In this document: positions 1 to 8,582 of the stretch, one piece after another
Position numbering within the stretch: the first letter of the stretch is position 1
Layout of the letters: every line of letters begins with the position of its first letter
DNA from: Candidatus Nomurabacteria bacterium
GTDB lineage: Bacteria; Patescibacteriota; Minisyncoccia; Phycocordibacterales; CAIZLB01
Assembly: GCA_943356525.1 (NCBI GenBank)
Contig: CALRFG010000003.1
Location: 45,709 to 87,748 of the forward strand
Direction of reading: 5' to 3'
Length of the DNA stretch: 42,040 nucleotides
Notes under the pieces: model-generated
What the model saw: only the letters and a program-made list of their open reading frames with translations
Databases searched by the model: none
What the model was told of the DNA's origin: nothing
Position numbers and translations under genes: made by a program

Positions 1-1
1 A

Positions 2-1387
2 TATTCATACAATTGGATATTTGCATCCCTTATACTAGTCGCTTCCATACCTGGCTTTTATTTTTCATTTAACAGAAGTTTTGCTATAAGAAAAAACTTC
101 GAAAGTACTTTAGAGGAGAACAAGTACTACGGTACATATCAAGCAATGTTTAATGGTTATCAATCAATCAAAGATGCCAAAAGTTCGAATAATGCAAATA
201 AATTTATAAATAAATGGAGAAATTGGAAAAACGGATTTACAGAGAGTCAAATAAAGATCCTGAATCATTATGAAAATATTAGTTTTTTATCAACTATATT
301 AATGACTTTTATGATATTTGTGGTACAGTTTTTTGTTATAAAAGATGTGGTTGCAGGTATGATGCTTATAGGTTCTGCTACACTTGTTATAGTTCAAGTA
401 TCTAGATTGGAGACATTTATAAACAGATTATCTTCATTTTTACCAAATGAATATGAAACTGTGGTAGTTGCAAAATACCTATTTCTGCAATCTGAAACAA
501 AGGAAAATGTAGATAAAATAAATGGTCTAAAGTTTAATAAGCAAAACGATATTATTGAATTTAAAAATATATCATTCAAATATGAGGATACTCAATTCAA
601 AGAGCTTCATGCTTTAAATAAAGAAATTGATGATATTGCTACAAAATATTTTGGACTTAAAAAGCCGGAAGTAGTTAAGAAAGAAAAAGATGGATCTAAT
701 TTTAATTTAAAAATAGACAACCTGATCATAAACAAAGGTGAGAAAATAGCGGTTGTTGGAAAAAATGGAAATGGAAAAACAACATTTATACAGTTATTAT
801 TAAATCTATATCAACCTCAATCAGGTGATATATCATTGTTTGGTAATAATTTAAAAGATTTATCACAAGAATCTATAATGAATCATTTTTCAGCATTGTA
901 TCAAGATTATTCTCAACCATCATTAAAAGTAAATGAATACATCGGGCTTTCTGAGAAAAACAAAATCAACATGGACAAAGTAAAATCTTCAGCCAAAATC
1001 GCAGCGGCCGACGAGTTCATAGAAAAATGGGATGGTCAATATACGCAGCAACTCGGTGTATACATGAAAGGTGTAAAACCATCAAAAGGTCAATGGCAAA
1101 AGCTTGCACTCGCTAGAACATTTTACAAAGACTCCCCTGTTATCATACTCGATGAACCAACTGCGTCTATAGATGCACTCTCAAGTAAGAAAATTTTTCA
1201 AAACTTAGCCCAAATAGATAATGAAAAAACTCTTATCCTTATCTCACACAATATGACTGATATAGTAAACTTTGCGGATCGTATTATTGTGTTTGATAAA
1301 GGTAGAATTGTTGGTGATGGAACGCATAAAGAGTTATTGAAATCATCACTTGTTTACAAGGAGTTGTATGAGAGTGAGAGTAGATAG
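2..1387 (+). CDS. ABC transporter, fused permease/ATP-binding protein (5' end truncated by window edge)
   Basis: Frame stays open upstream of the ATG at 146 to base 2 (YSYNWIFASLILVASIPGFYFSFNRSFAIRKNF...). Walker A GKNGNGKTT, signature KGQWQKLALAR, Walker B VIILDEPTAS, H-loop SHN. Confidence 0.93.
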   Translation, partial: YSYNWIFASLILVASIPGFYFSFNRSFAIRKNFESTLEENKYYGTYQAMFNGYQSIKDAKSSNNANKFINKWRNWKNGFTESQIKILNHYENISFLSTILMTFMIFVVQFFVIKDVVAGMMLIGSATLVIVQVSRLETFINRLSSFLPNEYETVVVAKYLFLQSETKENVDKINGLKFNKQNDIIEFKNISFKYEDTQFKELHALNKEIDDIATKYFGLKKPEVVKKEKDGSNFNLKIDNLIINKGEKIAVVGKNGNGKTTFIQLLLNLYQPQSGDISLFGNNLKDLSQESIMNHFSALYQDYSQPSLKVNEYIGLSEKNKINMDKVKSSAKIAAADEFIEKWDGQYTQQLGVYMKGVKPSKGQWQKLALARTFYKDSPVIILDEPTASIDALSSKKIFQNLAQIDNEKTLILISHNMTDIVNFADRIIVFDKGRIVGDGTHKELLKSSLVYKELYESESR

Positions 1388-1409
1388 GACTTGACACATA
1401 TGTATAATA

Positions 1410-1535
1410 AAAGAGTAACAAGCAGGAAGAGACAGAGCTTCGTGTAAAGCACCCGAGTTTTGTAAAAAACTCTCACCTTCTGCGCTGGCGCCCTGTCGCA
1501 TGGAATAAAAATACCTCTAATAGGGTATTTTTATT
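1410..1535 (+). ncRNA. Candidate structured small RNA (family unknown)
   Basis: GC-rich island in AT-rich intergenic DNA. TATAAT at 1403-1408 upstream. Hairpins GAGTTTT/AAAACTC (1455-1461/1466-1472) and GCG/CGC (1482-1484/1489-1491), possible closing stem GACAG/CTGTC (1431-1435/1493-1497), then a strong terminator 1504-1535. Confidence 0.4.
1504..1535. terminator. Bidirectional intrinsic terminator
   Basis: AATAAAAATACC / GGTATTTTTATT 12-bp perfect arms, 8-nt loop. Confidence 0.75.
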
Positions 1536-2113
1536 TTATGTCTCAATAAGTCATATATGTAAGTATTATCTTTGTTTTTCTTATCAAAATAAGATCTAAT
1601 TAATCCAGCCATATAATCAGCCAACCTCAACAATGGATCATTTTTATCATTCACAAATTTTATTTTATAAACCTTGATTCCCTTATTTTTTAATACCGCT
1701 TTCAATTTATTCTCATATTTTTTTGAGCTTTCTCCGTCGATTATTATTTTGAATATATTATTCTCTGATTTTAGTAATCTATTAAAAACATTTTCCAAAG
1801 CCTTATTCTGAGAAATCGGGTTATCAAATAAAACATATTTACATTCAAAATCTTAATCTTTTAACTTTTTTGCTAACTTCATCCGAATATTCTTAGACAT
1901 ATTTACCCAATGAATATAAGAAATATTTAAATCTTTCTCAATTTTTAATATATCTTCACTAATATTAGACTGATTAAAACATTCAATATAAACAAGTACA
2001 TACACACTATGGCCTGTTTTGGATATTATTCCTGATTCGTCTATATAGATAATGTATTTTTTATAAGTATTTTCCATCTCTAAACCATAACAAAACGCAC
2101 ATAAAGTTCTCAT
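1517..2113 (-). pseudogene. DUF3800-like protein interrupted by one in-frame TAA (1853-1855)
   Basis: ORFs 1853..2113 and 1517..1798 are in the same frame; the intervening codons read DFECKYVLFDNPISQNKAL without another stop. Joined product has YIDESG near the N-terminus and DPLLRLADYMAGLI near the C-terminus, as in DUF3800. Confidence 0.75.
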
Positions 2114-2187
2114 TAAGAAACGCTAAAGAAATTATCAAGAAAACTTAAAGTTTTTCACAACCCCTCACCTATGCTAAAATACCCACC

Positions 2188-2772
2188 ATGCTTCACAAGA
2201 TATATCTCGATATAGAAACTCAAAACACATTTCAGATGGCCAACAGTAACAATCCTGTAGACTTGGACTTATCCATTATGTGTACATATGATACCAAAAC
2301 TAAAGAATATGAAAGTTATGACTTGAACACTATATCAACTTTGTGGCCAAAACTTGAGGCGACAGATATTATTGTAACTTTTAACGGTGACCATTTTGAC
2401 CTTCCTATCATGAACAAATATTATAACGGTGACTTGACCAAGTTCCGGCATGTAGACTTACTTAAAGAAGTTCAAAAATCTATCGGTCGTCGTGTAGGAC
2501 TAGATAATATAGCTCAAGCAACACTCGGTATTGGAAAAACAGGAAATGGACTTGAAGCTATAACATGGTGGAAAAATGGAGAAATTGATAAGATTATCGA
2601 ATATTGTAAAGGTGATGTAAAAGTAACAAAAGAGGTATACGAATACGCAATGAAGGAGAAAAAACTTTTTTATACTGACGGAGTAGAGAAAAAGGTTATA
2701 CCTATAGAAACAAAAGATTGGGAGAAAAGCACTGCGCATGATGGCATGTTGACATATAGTCTTCCATTTTAA
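2188..2772 (+). CDS. RNase H-like 3'-5' exonuclease (YprB-type domain)
   Basis: YLDIETQ, TFNGDHFDLP, RHVDLL, YCKGDVKVT: DEDD-type exonuclease motifs. Confidence 0.82.
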   Translation: MLHKIYLDIETQNTFQMANSNNPVDLDLSIMCTYDTKTKEYESYDLNTISTLWPKLEATDIIVTFNGDHFDLPIMNKYYNGDLTKFRHVDLLKEVQKSIGRRVGLDNIAQATLGIGKTGNGLEAITWWKNGEIDKIIEYCKGDVKVTKEVYEYAMKEKKLFYTDGVEKKVIPIETKDWEKSTAHDGMLTYSLPF

Positions 2773-2836
2773 ATTACACAACAGAAAAAAATTTTTCAAA
2801 AAAGAAAAGTAATTTATTTTTTTACTATATAATGTT

Positions 2837-3658
2837 ATGATAAATATCATGGAAAATACACATATACACAACGAAACAACTCACGCTCATTCTACCCCAC
2901 ATGTTGTTTCAAAAAAACAAAAAAATTATTCAAACCTTATAACCCCAGGTGCTATAATACTTGCTGGTATATTGATAGCTATAGCTTTGTACACAAGAGG
3001 TAATCCTGCTGAATTATCAAAAAACAATAAAGATTTGGTAAACGGTGCCTTGACTGGACCTAAAGTAGAATTTACAGATATAAAAAGTACTGATCATATA
3101 AGAGGCTCAAAAGACGCTAAGATAGTTTTTATAGAATACTCTGATATTGAATGCCCTTATTGTAAACAGTATCACGTTGAAATGAAAAAAGTTTATGATG
3201 AGCTTGGTAAAGATAAAGAAGTAGCTTGGGTATATAGACATTTCCCTATATCTTATGGAAAAAATCCAAGACACCCAAATTCAGCAAAAAAAGCTGAGGC
3301 AACTGAATGTGCTGCTGAGATAGGAGGGTCTGATATGTTTTGGAGATATTTAGATGAAATATATAGTGCATCATCAATAAACGGTGAATTAGATATATCA
3401 AAACTTCCAGAAATAGCAATTACGGTAGGTCTAGATAAAGAAAAGTTTAAAGCATGTTTAGATAGTGGAAAATATGCAGCTAAGGTTAAAGATTCATATG
3501 ATGAAGCCGTAAAAGCTGGAGCAAAAGGAACACCCTATACAGTTGTAAAATATAAAAATGAATTCATACCACTACTTGACGCCAATGGAGATGGACTAGG
3601 TGCCCTAAAATTTGAGATGTTGAAACAAATCGTTAGTGAACTATTAAGTCAAGATTAA
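2837..3658 (+). CDS. DsbA-family thioredoxin-fold membrane-anchored protein
   Basis: N-terminal TM segment; FIEYSDIECPYCKQYH (CPYC active site); GTPYTVV cis-Pro region. Likely start at 2849 (MENTHIHNE). Confidence 0.88.
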   Translation: MINIMENTHIHNETTHAHSTPHVVSKKQKNYSNLITPGAIILAGILIAIALYTRGNPAELSKNNKDLVNGALTGPKVEFTDIKSTDHIRGSKDAKIVFIEYSDIECPYCKQYHVEMKKVYDELGKDKEVAWVYRHFPISYGKNPRHPNSAKKAEATECAAEIGGSDMFWRYLDEIYSASSINGELDISKLPEIAITVGLDKEKFKACLDSGKYAAKVKDSYDEAVKAGAKGTPYTVVKYKNEFIPLLDANGDGLGALKFEMLKQIVSELLSQD

Positions 3659-3670
3659 TTTATAATTAAA

Positions 3671-4771
3671 ATGGAAAAATATTTATCGATAAGGGTTCAT
3701 ACTGCTTTATATATTTCCATTTTTTTTGTTTCCATACACCATGTTTTTGTTCTTATAACAAACTCTTCGACTTTAAGGTATATATTCGGACTTAAAACAA
3801 GTGAGGTTTTACTAGTATATGGTTTAGCTTCACTTTTTGGTATATGTGTTTATATGTTTTTATTGAAATATAGCTTGATAGATAATATAAAACGTAATAT
3901 ATACATAGCGACAGTGATAGAAATAATCTGTCTGGGTTTAATGTATTATTTTACTATAAATCAATATGTGTATATATTTATAGGACTGTTTATATTACAT
4001 CACCTTATGACACCTTATATAATGTTTAATTTAGACACATTGTTTGAATCTTATACACATATATCAGAAAGAGGTAAAGGTCGAGGGATATATTTAACTG
4101 TTTGGAATATTCCCTTTGTTGTAGTTCCACTTATGACCAGTACACTTAGTGTAAATAGTTTACCAATAGTCTACTTTATTTCATCCATATTATTATTACC
4201 TTTTTTATACCTTATATTTTATCATATTAAGAATCCAGAAATAATAAGTAATACATCTACTAACCTTTTTGAAAAATTAAAAATATTTTTTCAGGATAAG
4301 TTAGATCGTAATGCATTTATAGTACAAACACTTTTACATCTATATTATGGAACAACAATAATACTTCTACCTATATATCTTTATAGTGTATTTGGTTTTG
4401 ATTGGGATAGGATTGGTATAATATTGGCAGCAATGACAGCTCCTTTTGTTTTGATACAAATACCTCTTGGCAATATGGAGGATAAACAACATAATGAGAA
4501 AGGTTTGTTTAAAATAGGCTTAGTTATAACTATTTTCTTTACAATATTATTTTTACTAATTAGTCCTGAAACAGATAAGAATATATCATTCTTACTATTC
4601 TCATTATTTTTATTTTTAAGCCATGCAGGATGTAGTCTGATTGAGATATCAACAGAAGGAATGTTTTATAAACATATAACAGCTAGAGATCATACTGCCT
4701 TATTGATGTTCCGTATGGGACGTATACTACCCTATAGTTTAGGTATATTTGCATTGTTTTGGATTATCTAG
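3671..4771 (+). CDS. MFS-like multi-pass permease
   Basis: 366 aa with about 12 hydrophobic segments; MFS-like length and architecture. Confidence 0.7.
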   Translation: MEKYLSIRVHTALYISIFFVSIHHVFVLITNSSTLRYIFGLKTSEVLLVYGLASLFGICVYMFLLKYSLIDNIKRNIYIATVIEIICLGLMYYFTINQYVYIFIGLFILHHLMTPYIMFNLDTLFESYTHISERGKGRGIYLTVWNIPFVVVPLMTSTLSVNSLPIVYFISSILLLPFLYLIFYHIKNPEIISNTSTNLFEKLKIFFQDKLDRNAFIVQTLLHLYYGTTIILLPIYLYSVFGFDWDRIGIILAAMTAPFVLIQIPLGNMEDKQHNEKGLFKIGLVITIFFTILFLLISPETDKNISFLLFSLFLFLSHAGCSLIEISTEGMFYKHITARDHTALLMFRMGRILPYSLGIFALFWII

Positions 4772-4810
4772 AAAAACCCTCAATAAAAAACTGCTTATTT
4801 ACTTATTAAG

Positions 4811-4861
4811 CTGAGCAAAAAAAAGAGCTATCATTTATTGGACAGCGGCTTTTTTGCGAGG
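4811..4861. repeat. Copy 1 of dispersed conserved hairpin element
   Basis: CTGAGCAAAAAAAAGAGCTATCATTTATTGGACAGCGGCTTTTTTGCGAGG; homologous to 10147-10200 and 37711-37760. Confidence 0.85.
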
Positions 4862-4866
4862 CTTTT

Positions 4867-5796
4867 TTAGCCTTTAACACATATATTATATTTAGTTACA
4901 GTTTCGTTAAAATTATTGATTATAACTCTCAATTTATTTAATCTTTCATTATAGTTATTAACTATAGTATTGTAATCATTTATATATTCTTTTGTTATTG
5001 AAGGATCAGACTCTATAACGCCAGCTCTTTTCTGTAACTCTCTTTCATCAGCCTCTAAAGCAACTTTTTCTGTATTAATATTTTCCTGAACAATTGCATC
5101 TATCTCATCACATAAAGGTATAGGTTTGGCAAAATGCTGTACAGCCATCCATTGTTTTTGACCTTTATAATCTCCTATACCTACAGCAGAACCTATCTCG
5201 GTGTATTTAGGATTTAATATGTTTGCTCTATGTCCAGGACTATCCATCCAGGCTTGCACCAATAGCTTATCTGTTTGAAAAATACCTAAGGCTAAGTTCT
5301 CACCAACTATTTGAAATTTATAATTGGCCGACTTGATTAAATCTGCCGCAGTTTTACCATCGGGGGCATTATGTTCAAAATATTGTCCAGTAAACATATC
5401 GTCTGTTTTCTCTGTTGCAGAACTAGTCAGTTTTGTATTTTTGGTTAGCGGATTTAAACCAGCCTTTGTTCTTTCAATATTTGTATAATAAATAATTCCA
5501 TCAATACTTATTTTAGCTGAATTTTTAGGTTTTTCGGCAACACCTTCTTGTGCAAAAGCTTTAACCGTAGTTGCTATTTGTGAACTAGTTGTAGCACCTA
5601 AACCTCCAGTAAAATCTTGATTGTTTATTTTATTATAAATATCGTCAGTTGATATGTTTGTATCTTTACCTATACTTTTAAAAAAAATCTTTGTATTTTC
5701 AACCCTATCCTGAAACCATGAGCTATTTTTTTGTATTAAAAATAAGCCAAGCATTATCAATATAAATATGATTATGTAGCGTATTATTCTAAACAT
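4867..5796 (-). CDS. CAP/SCP-domain (PR-1-like) extracellular protein
   Basis: N-terminal TM/signal; INY..NIERTKAGLNPL, EHNAPDGKT, GENLA, WMDSPGHRANILNPKYTEIG, W.AVQHF. Confidence 0.93.
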   Translation of the reverse strand: MFRIIRYIIIFILIMLGLFLIQKNSSWFQDRVENTKIFFKSIGKDTNISTDDIYNKINNQDFTGGLGATTSSQIATTVKAFAQEGVAEKPKNSAKISIDGIIYYTNIERTKAGLNPLTKNTKLTSSATEKTDDMFTGQYFEHNAPDGKTAADLIKSANYKFQIVGENLALGIFQTDKLLVQAWMDSPGHRANILNPKYTEIGSAVGIGDYKGQKQWMAVQHFAKPIPLCDEIDAIVQENINTEKVALEADERELQKRAGVIESDPSITKEYINDYNTIVNNYNERLNKLRVIINNFNETVTKYNICVKG

Positions 5797-5820
5797 AATA
5801 TAAATATATTCTTTTTTGTC

Positions 5821-6687
5821 TTATTTAGCAATATTGACCAATTCTAAACACATAAACATAGGTATCTCCTTTCGAGCATCATCTTCTGCTTTTTGACGAC
5901 CTCCACCCTCCTCACTCTTTTTATGCGATATCCACTCTTCTATTCTTGATATAGCAAGTCCTTGTTTATTAAAAATCTTAGAAAAATATTGCAAAGGATG
6001 ATGAAATGATATTGTCTCTTCAGTCTTCTCACCCATAGCTTTAAGACCAGGATTTAGGTCTATAACGTACTTTTTATCAGTCATATAGTTAAACACTATT
6101 CTACCTTGCTTGTTTATGTTGCTATCAAACTTCCAATCACTTTCCTTTGGTATGCGAAAACTTGGGTGATTTATGATAAATAAGCACTTTCCATTTTGTT
6201 TAAGTACTCTTTTTACCTCTTTTATCACACTGTCTACATCAGCCATATTCTGCAAAGCTAAAACAGAATAGACTTTATCTATACTTTCGTCTTTTATATG
6301 TGATAATTTCGCAGCATCAGCATTTTTTAAAAAAACATTTTTATTATTAGAAAATTTTTCTTCTGCTATTTTTAAAAGTTTTGAGGATAGATCTATACCA
6401 TATATATCTACACCCATATGTTTATCAAATATTTTTTCTATAAAAAAACCTTGACCGCAACCTAAGTCTAATAAAACTTCTTTTTCTTTAATATTCAACA
6501 ATCTTAAAAGGTTTGGCAATATAACCTTATGTTGATAATTATCTTCATCCTTTAAATAGTCGTCATACCACTCGGTAACACCAGACCAACTTGTTGTTTT
6601 ATTTTGACTTTGTCTTTGCAACGGCTTTCTTGGCTGTTGCAGGTTTTGATCGTTCTCCTGATAGTAATTGGGTTTTCTTGGCTTCAT
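5821..6687 (-). CDS. Class I SAM-dependent methyltransferase
   Basis: VLLDLGCGQGFF motif I, YGIDLS, VYSVLALQNMADVDSVIKEVKRVLKQNGKC. Confidence 0.9.
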   Translation of the reverse strand: MKPRKPNYYQENDQNLQQPRKPLQRQSQNKTTSWSGVTEWYDDYLKDEDNYQHKVILPNLLRLLNIKEKEVLLDLGCGQGFFIEKIFDKHMGVDIYGIDLSSKLLKIAEEKFSNNKNVFLKNADAAKLSHIKDESIDKVYSVLALQNMADVDSVIKEVKRVLKQNGKCLFIINHPSFRIPKESDWKFDSNINKQGRIVFNYMTDKKYVIDLNPGLKAMGEKTEETISFHHPLQYFSKIFNKQGLAISRIEEWISHKKSEEGGGRQKAEDDARKEIPMFMCLELVNIAK

Positions 6688-7021
6688 CTTTTATTTTTTT
6701 CCAGTTTGATTTTAATTCTTTAGTAATTTCTGATACTTCGTCCACTGTCATACCTTTAATTTTTTGATATTTAGCAGATAGATCATCTACAATCTTTGTA
6801 TAGGTAGCTTCATCTATATTTTTAGCTTTTTCCAATTTTTCTAAAAGCTCTCCTTTCATTTTAAATGACCAACTTTTAAGATGCTTCAAACTCTTTTTAC
6901 CTTTCTCGGTGTTAAATAGAAAATGTGCACCCAATAAAGCTGAAGCAAACAGTCCGGTTATACCTGCTGCTATTGCTATATTATGGTTACTATCTTTTGT
7001 ATTTTTTGATGTATTTTTCAT
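6599..7021 (-). CDS. YtxH-like small membrane protein
   Basis: One N-terminal TM followed by a Lys-rich helical region (FNTEKGKKSLKHLKSW); TGGTATAAT extended -10 just upstream. Confidence 0.65.
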   Translation of the reverse strand: MKNTSKNTKDSNHNIAIAAGITGLFASALLGAHFLFNTEKGKKSLKHLKSWSFKMKGELLEKLEKAKNIDEATYTKIVDDLSAKYQKIKGMTVDEVSEITKELKSNWKKIKDEAKKTQLLSGERSKPATAKKAVAKTKSK

Positions 7022-7064
7022 ATATGTATATTATACCATATATTAAAAAATTAAAAGCAATAGA

Positions 7065-7328
7065 TTATTTTCTCCCTTTAGACTTCTTTTTCATGAAAAA
7101 TGAGATTATTGGGAGTATTATAGGTAAAACTATAGGTGCACCTTTTTTAACAAATTCGTTTGTCTTAATATCATCCAACATAACGTCTCCCTGTTTAACA
7201 GCTTTCACCACAAATTTATAAAATTTTATAGCTGAAAATAATAATACGGTAAACAGTATTATGAGAACAACAACTAAAATTGTTGTTACGAAAAAAAATA
7301 TATTAGCATTTTCATTTATAAAATTCAT
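7065..7328 (-). CDS. Small membrane protein of unknown function
   Basis: 87 aa, N-terminal TM, basic C-terminus (FFMKKKSKGRK); consensus promoter directly upstream. Confidence 0.65.
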   Translation of the reverse strand: MNFINENANIFFFVTTILVVVLIILFTVLLFSAIKFYKFVVKAVKQGDVMLDDIKTNEFVKKGAPIVLPIILPIISFFMKKKSKGRK

Positions 7329-7334
7329 GATTTA

Positions 7335-7363
7335 AGTATATACTTTATATTAATTTGTGACAA
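7335..7363 (-). promoter_or_regulatory. Sigma70-type promoter, likely leaderless start
   Basis: On the minus strand TTGTCA-N17-TATACT-N6-ATG. Confidence 0.7.
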
Positions 7364-7365
7364 TA

Positions 7366-8556
7366 TTATTCTTCGATAACCTCCTCAATCACCTCTATAA
7401 CCTCATCACGTTGACCATCCCTGAGCAAAGGATTATCTGTCACTTTGTTAAGCTTTTTCTTTAATACGCTATTTCTTGTCATGGCTTGCTCTATCGTATT
7501 CCCTGCTTCCACTATCTTCTTATGTGTCTTCTCAAGTATAGTTCCAAAGTTATTGAACTCTTTTTTCACTACTCCCAATATTTCCCAAACTTCTGAAGAT
7601 CTTTTTTGTATAGATAATGTTTTAAACCCCATCTGCAAACTGTTTAATATAGCCTGCACGGTTGTTGGACCTGTTATTATCACATTATATTCACGTCGCA
7701 CTGATTCAAATAGACCTGGTATACGCAACACTTCAGCATACAAACTCTCAACAGGTAAAAACAAAAGTCCGAAGTCTGTTGTATATGGAGCATCTATGTA
7801 TTTATTCTTAATATCTTTTGCCTCAGCTTTGATTCGAGTTTCTAGATTTTTTGAAAATACAACAAGGTCTTCATTACTTTCTCTTGCCTCCATCAAACGC
7901 TGATAATCCTCAAGTGGAAACTTTGCATCTATAGGTAGCCAGATATGAGCTATGTTGTCACTATTTCCTGGAAGTTTTATAGCGTACTCAACATTATCAG
8001 ACGACCCTTTTTTAGTTTTAACATTTTTCTCATATTGATCAGGTGTAAATATTTCTTCTATAAGATTACCGAGTTGGACCTCACCCCATGTACCACGAGT
8101 TTTTACATTTGATAAAATCTTCTTAAGATCTCCTACTCCAGCTGCTACTGTCTGCATTTCTCCAAGCCCTTTATGTACTTGATCAAGTCTGTCAGATACC
8201 ATTTTGAAAGATTCTCCAAAACGTCGCTCTAGAGTTGCGTGTAATTTTTCGTCCACTGTCTCTCGCATCTTATCCAACTTTTCGGAGTTATCTTTTTGTA
8301 AAATGTTCAAACGACCCTCAACTACATGAGTGATACTAGAAAAGTTTGCATTCAATGTTTTATCCAACTCCTCACGTATCTCCTTTTGCCCAGTATTATT
8401 TTCAAGACGTGAGCGCATCATTTCATCTTTCAACTGAGCCTCAAGGCGTTCTATACCAGACAAATCAACCTTAACTTCATCTTTCTTTTTAAAAACAACA
8501 ACTATCAATAAGCTTATTATTAAAATACTTTGAATTATTAATATTATTGTTACCAT
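7366..8556 (-). CDS. rmuC: DNA recombination protein RmuC
   Basis: N-terminal TM, coiled coil, core GTWGEVQLGNLIEEIFTPDQY, LPIDAKFPLEDYQRL, FLPVESLYAEVLR, GPTTVQAILNSLQMGF. Confidence 0.95.
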   Translation of the reverse strand: MVTIILIIQSILIISLLIVVVFKKKDEVKVDLSGIERLEAQLKDEMMRSRLENNTGQKEIREELDKTLNANFSSITHVVEGRLNILQKDNSEKLDKMRETVDEKLHATLERRFGESFKMVSDRLDQVHKGLGEMQTVAAGVGDLKKILSNVKTRGTWGEVQLGNLIEEIFTPDQYEKNVKTKKGSSDNVEYAIKLPGNSDNIAHIWLPIDAKFPLEDYQRLMEARESNEDLVVFSKNLETRIKAEAKDIKNKYIDAPYTTDFGLLFLPVESLYAEVLRIPGLFESVRREYNVIITGPTTVQAILNSLQMGFKTLSIQKRSSEVWEILGVVKKEFNNFGTILEKTHKKIVEAGNTIEQAMTRNSVLKKKLNKVTDNPLLRDGQRDEVIEVIEEVIEE

Positions 8557-8582
8557 GTTTATTAATAGATTATAGATAAAAA

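Noticed and set aside
1391-1408. TTGACA followed by TATAAT as a complete promoter
   Set aside because: Spacing is only 6 nt, not 16-18; only the TATAAT is kept as a possible -10.
1410-1500. Possible SRP 4.5S RNA or 6S RNA
   Set aside because: Lacks the GGAAGGAAGCAGCC-type SRP domain IV motif and is too short for a 6S long hairpin with central bubble; left as unknown ncRNA.
2849-2905. His-rich N-terminus of the DsbA-like protein (HIHNETTHAHSTPH) as a metal-binding module
   Set aside because: Short, cytosolic side of the TM, no conserved metal-site spacing recognised; not enough evidence.
7445-7903. 152-aa plus-strand ORF
   Set aside because: Antisense to conserved rmuC; no recognisable protein features. 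The same reasoning applies to the other antisense ORFs opposite the aldolase, ftsK, metG, AI-2E transporter, glyQS, ileS, helicase and surface genes.
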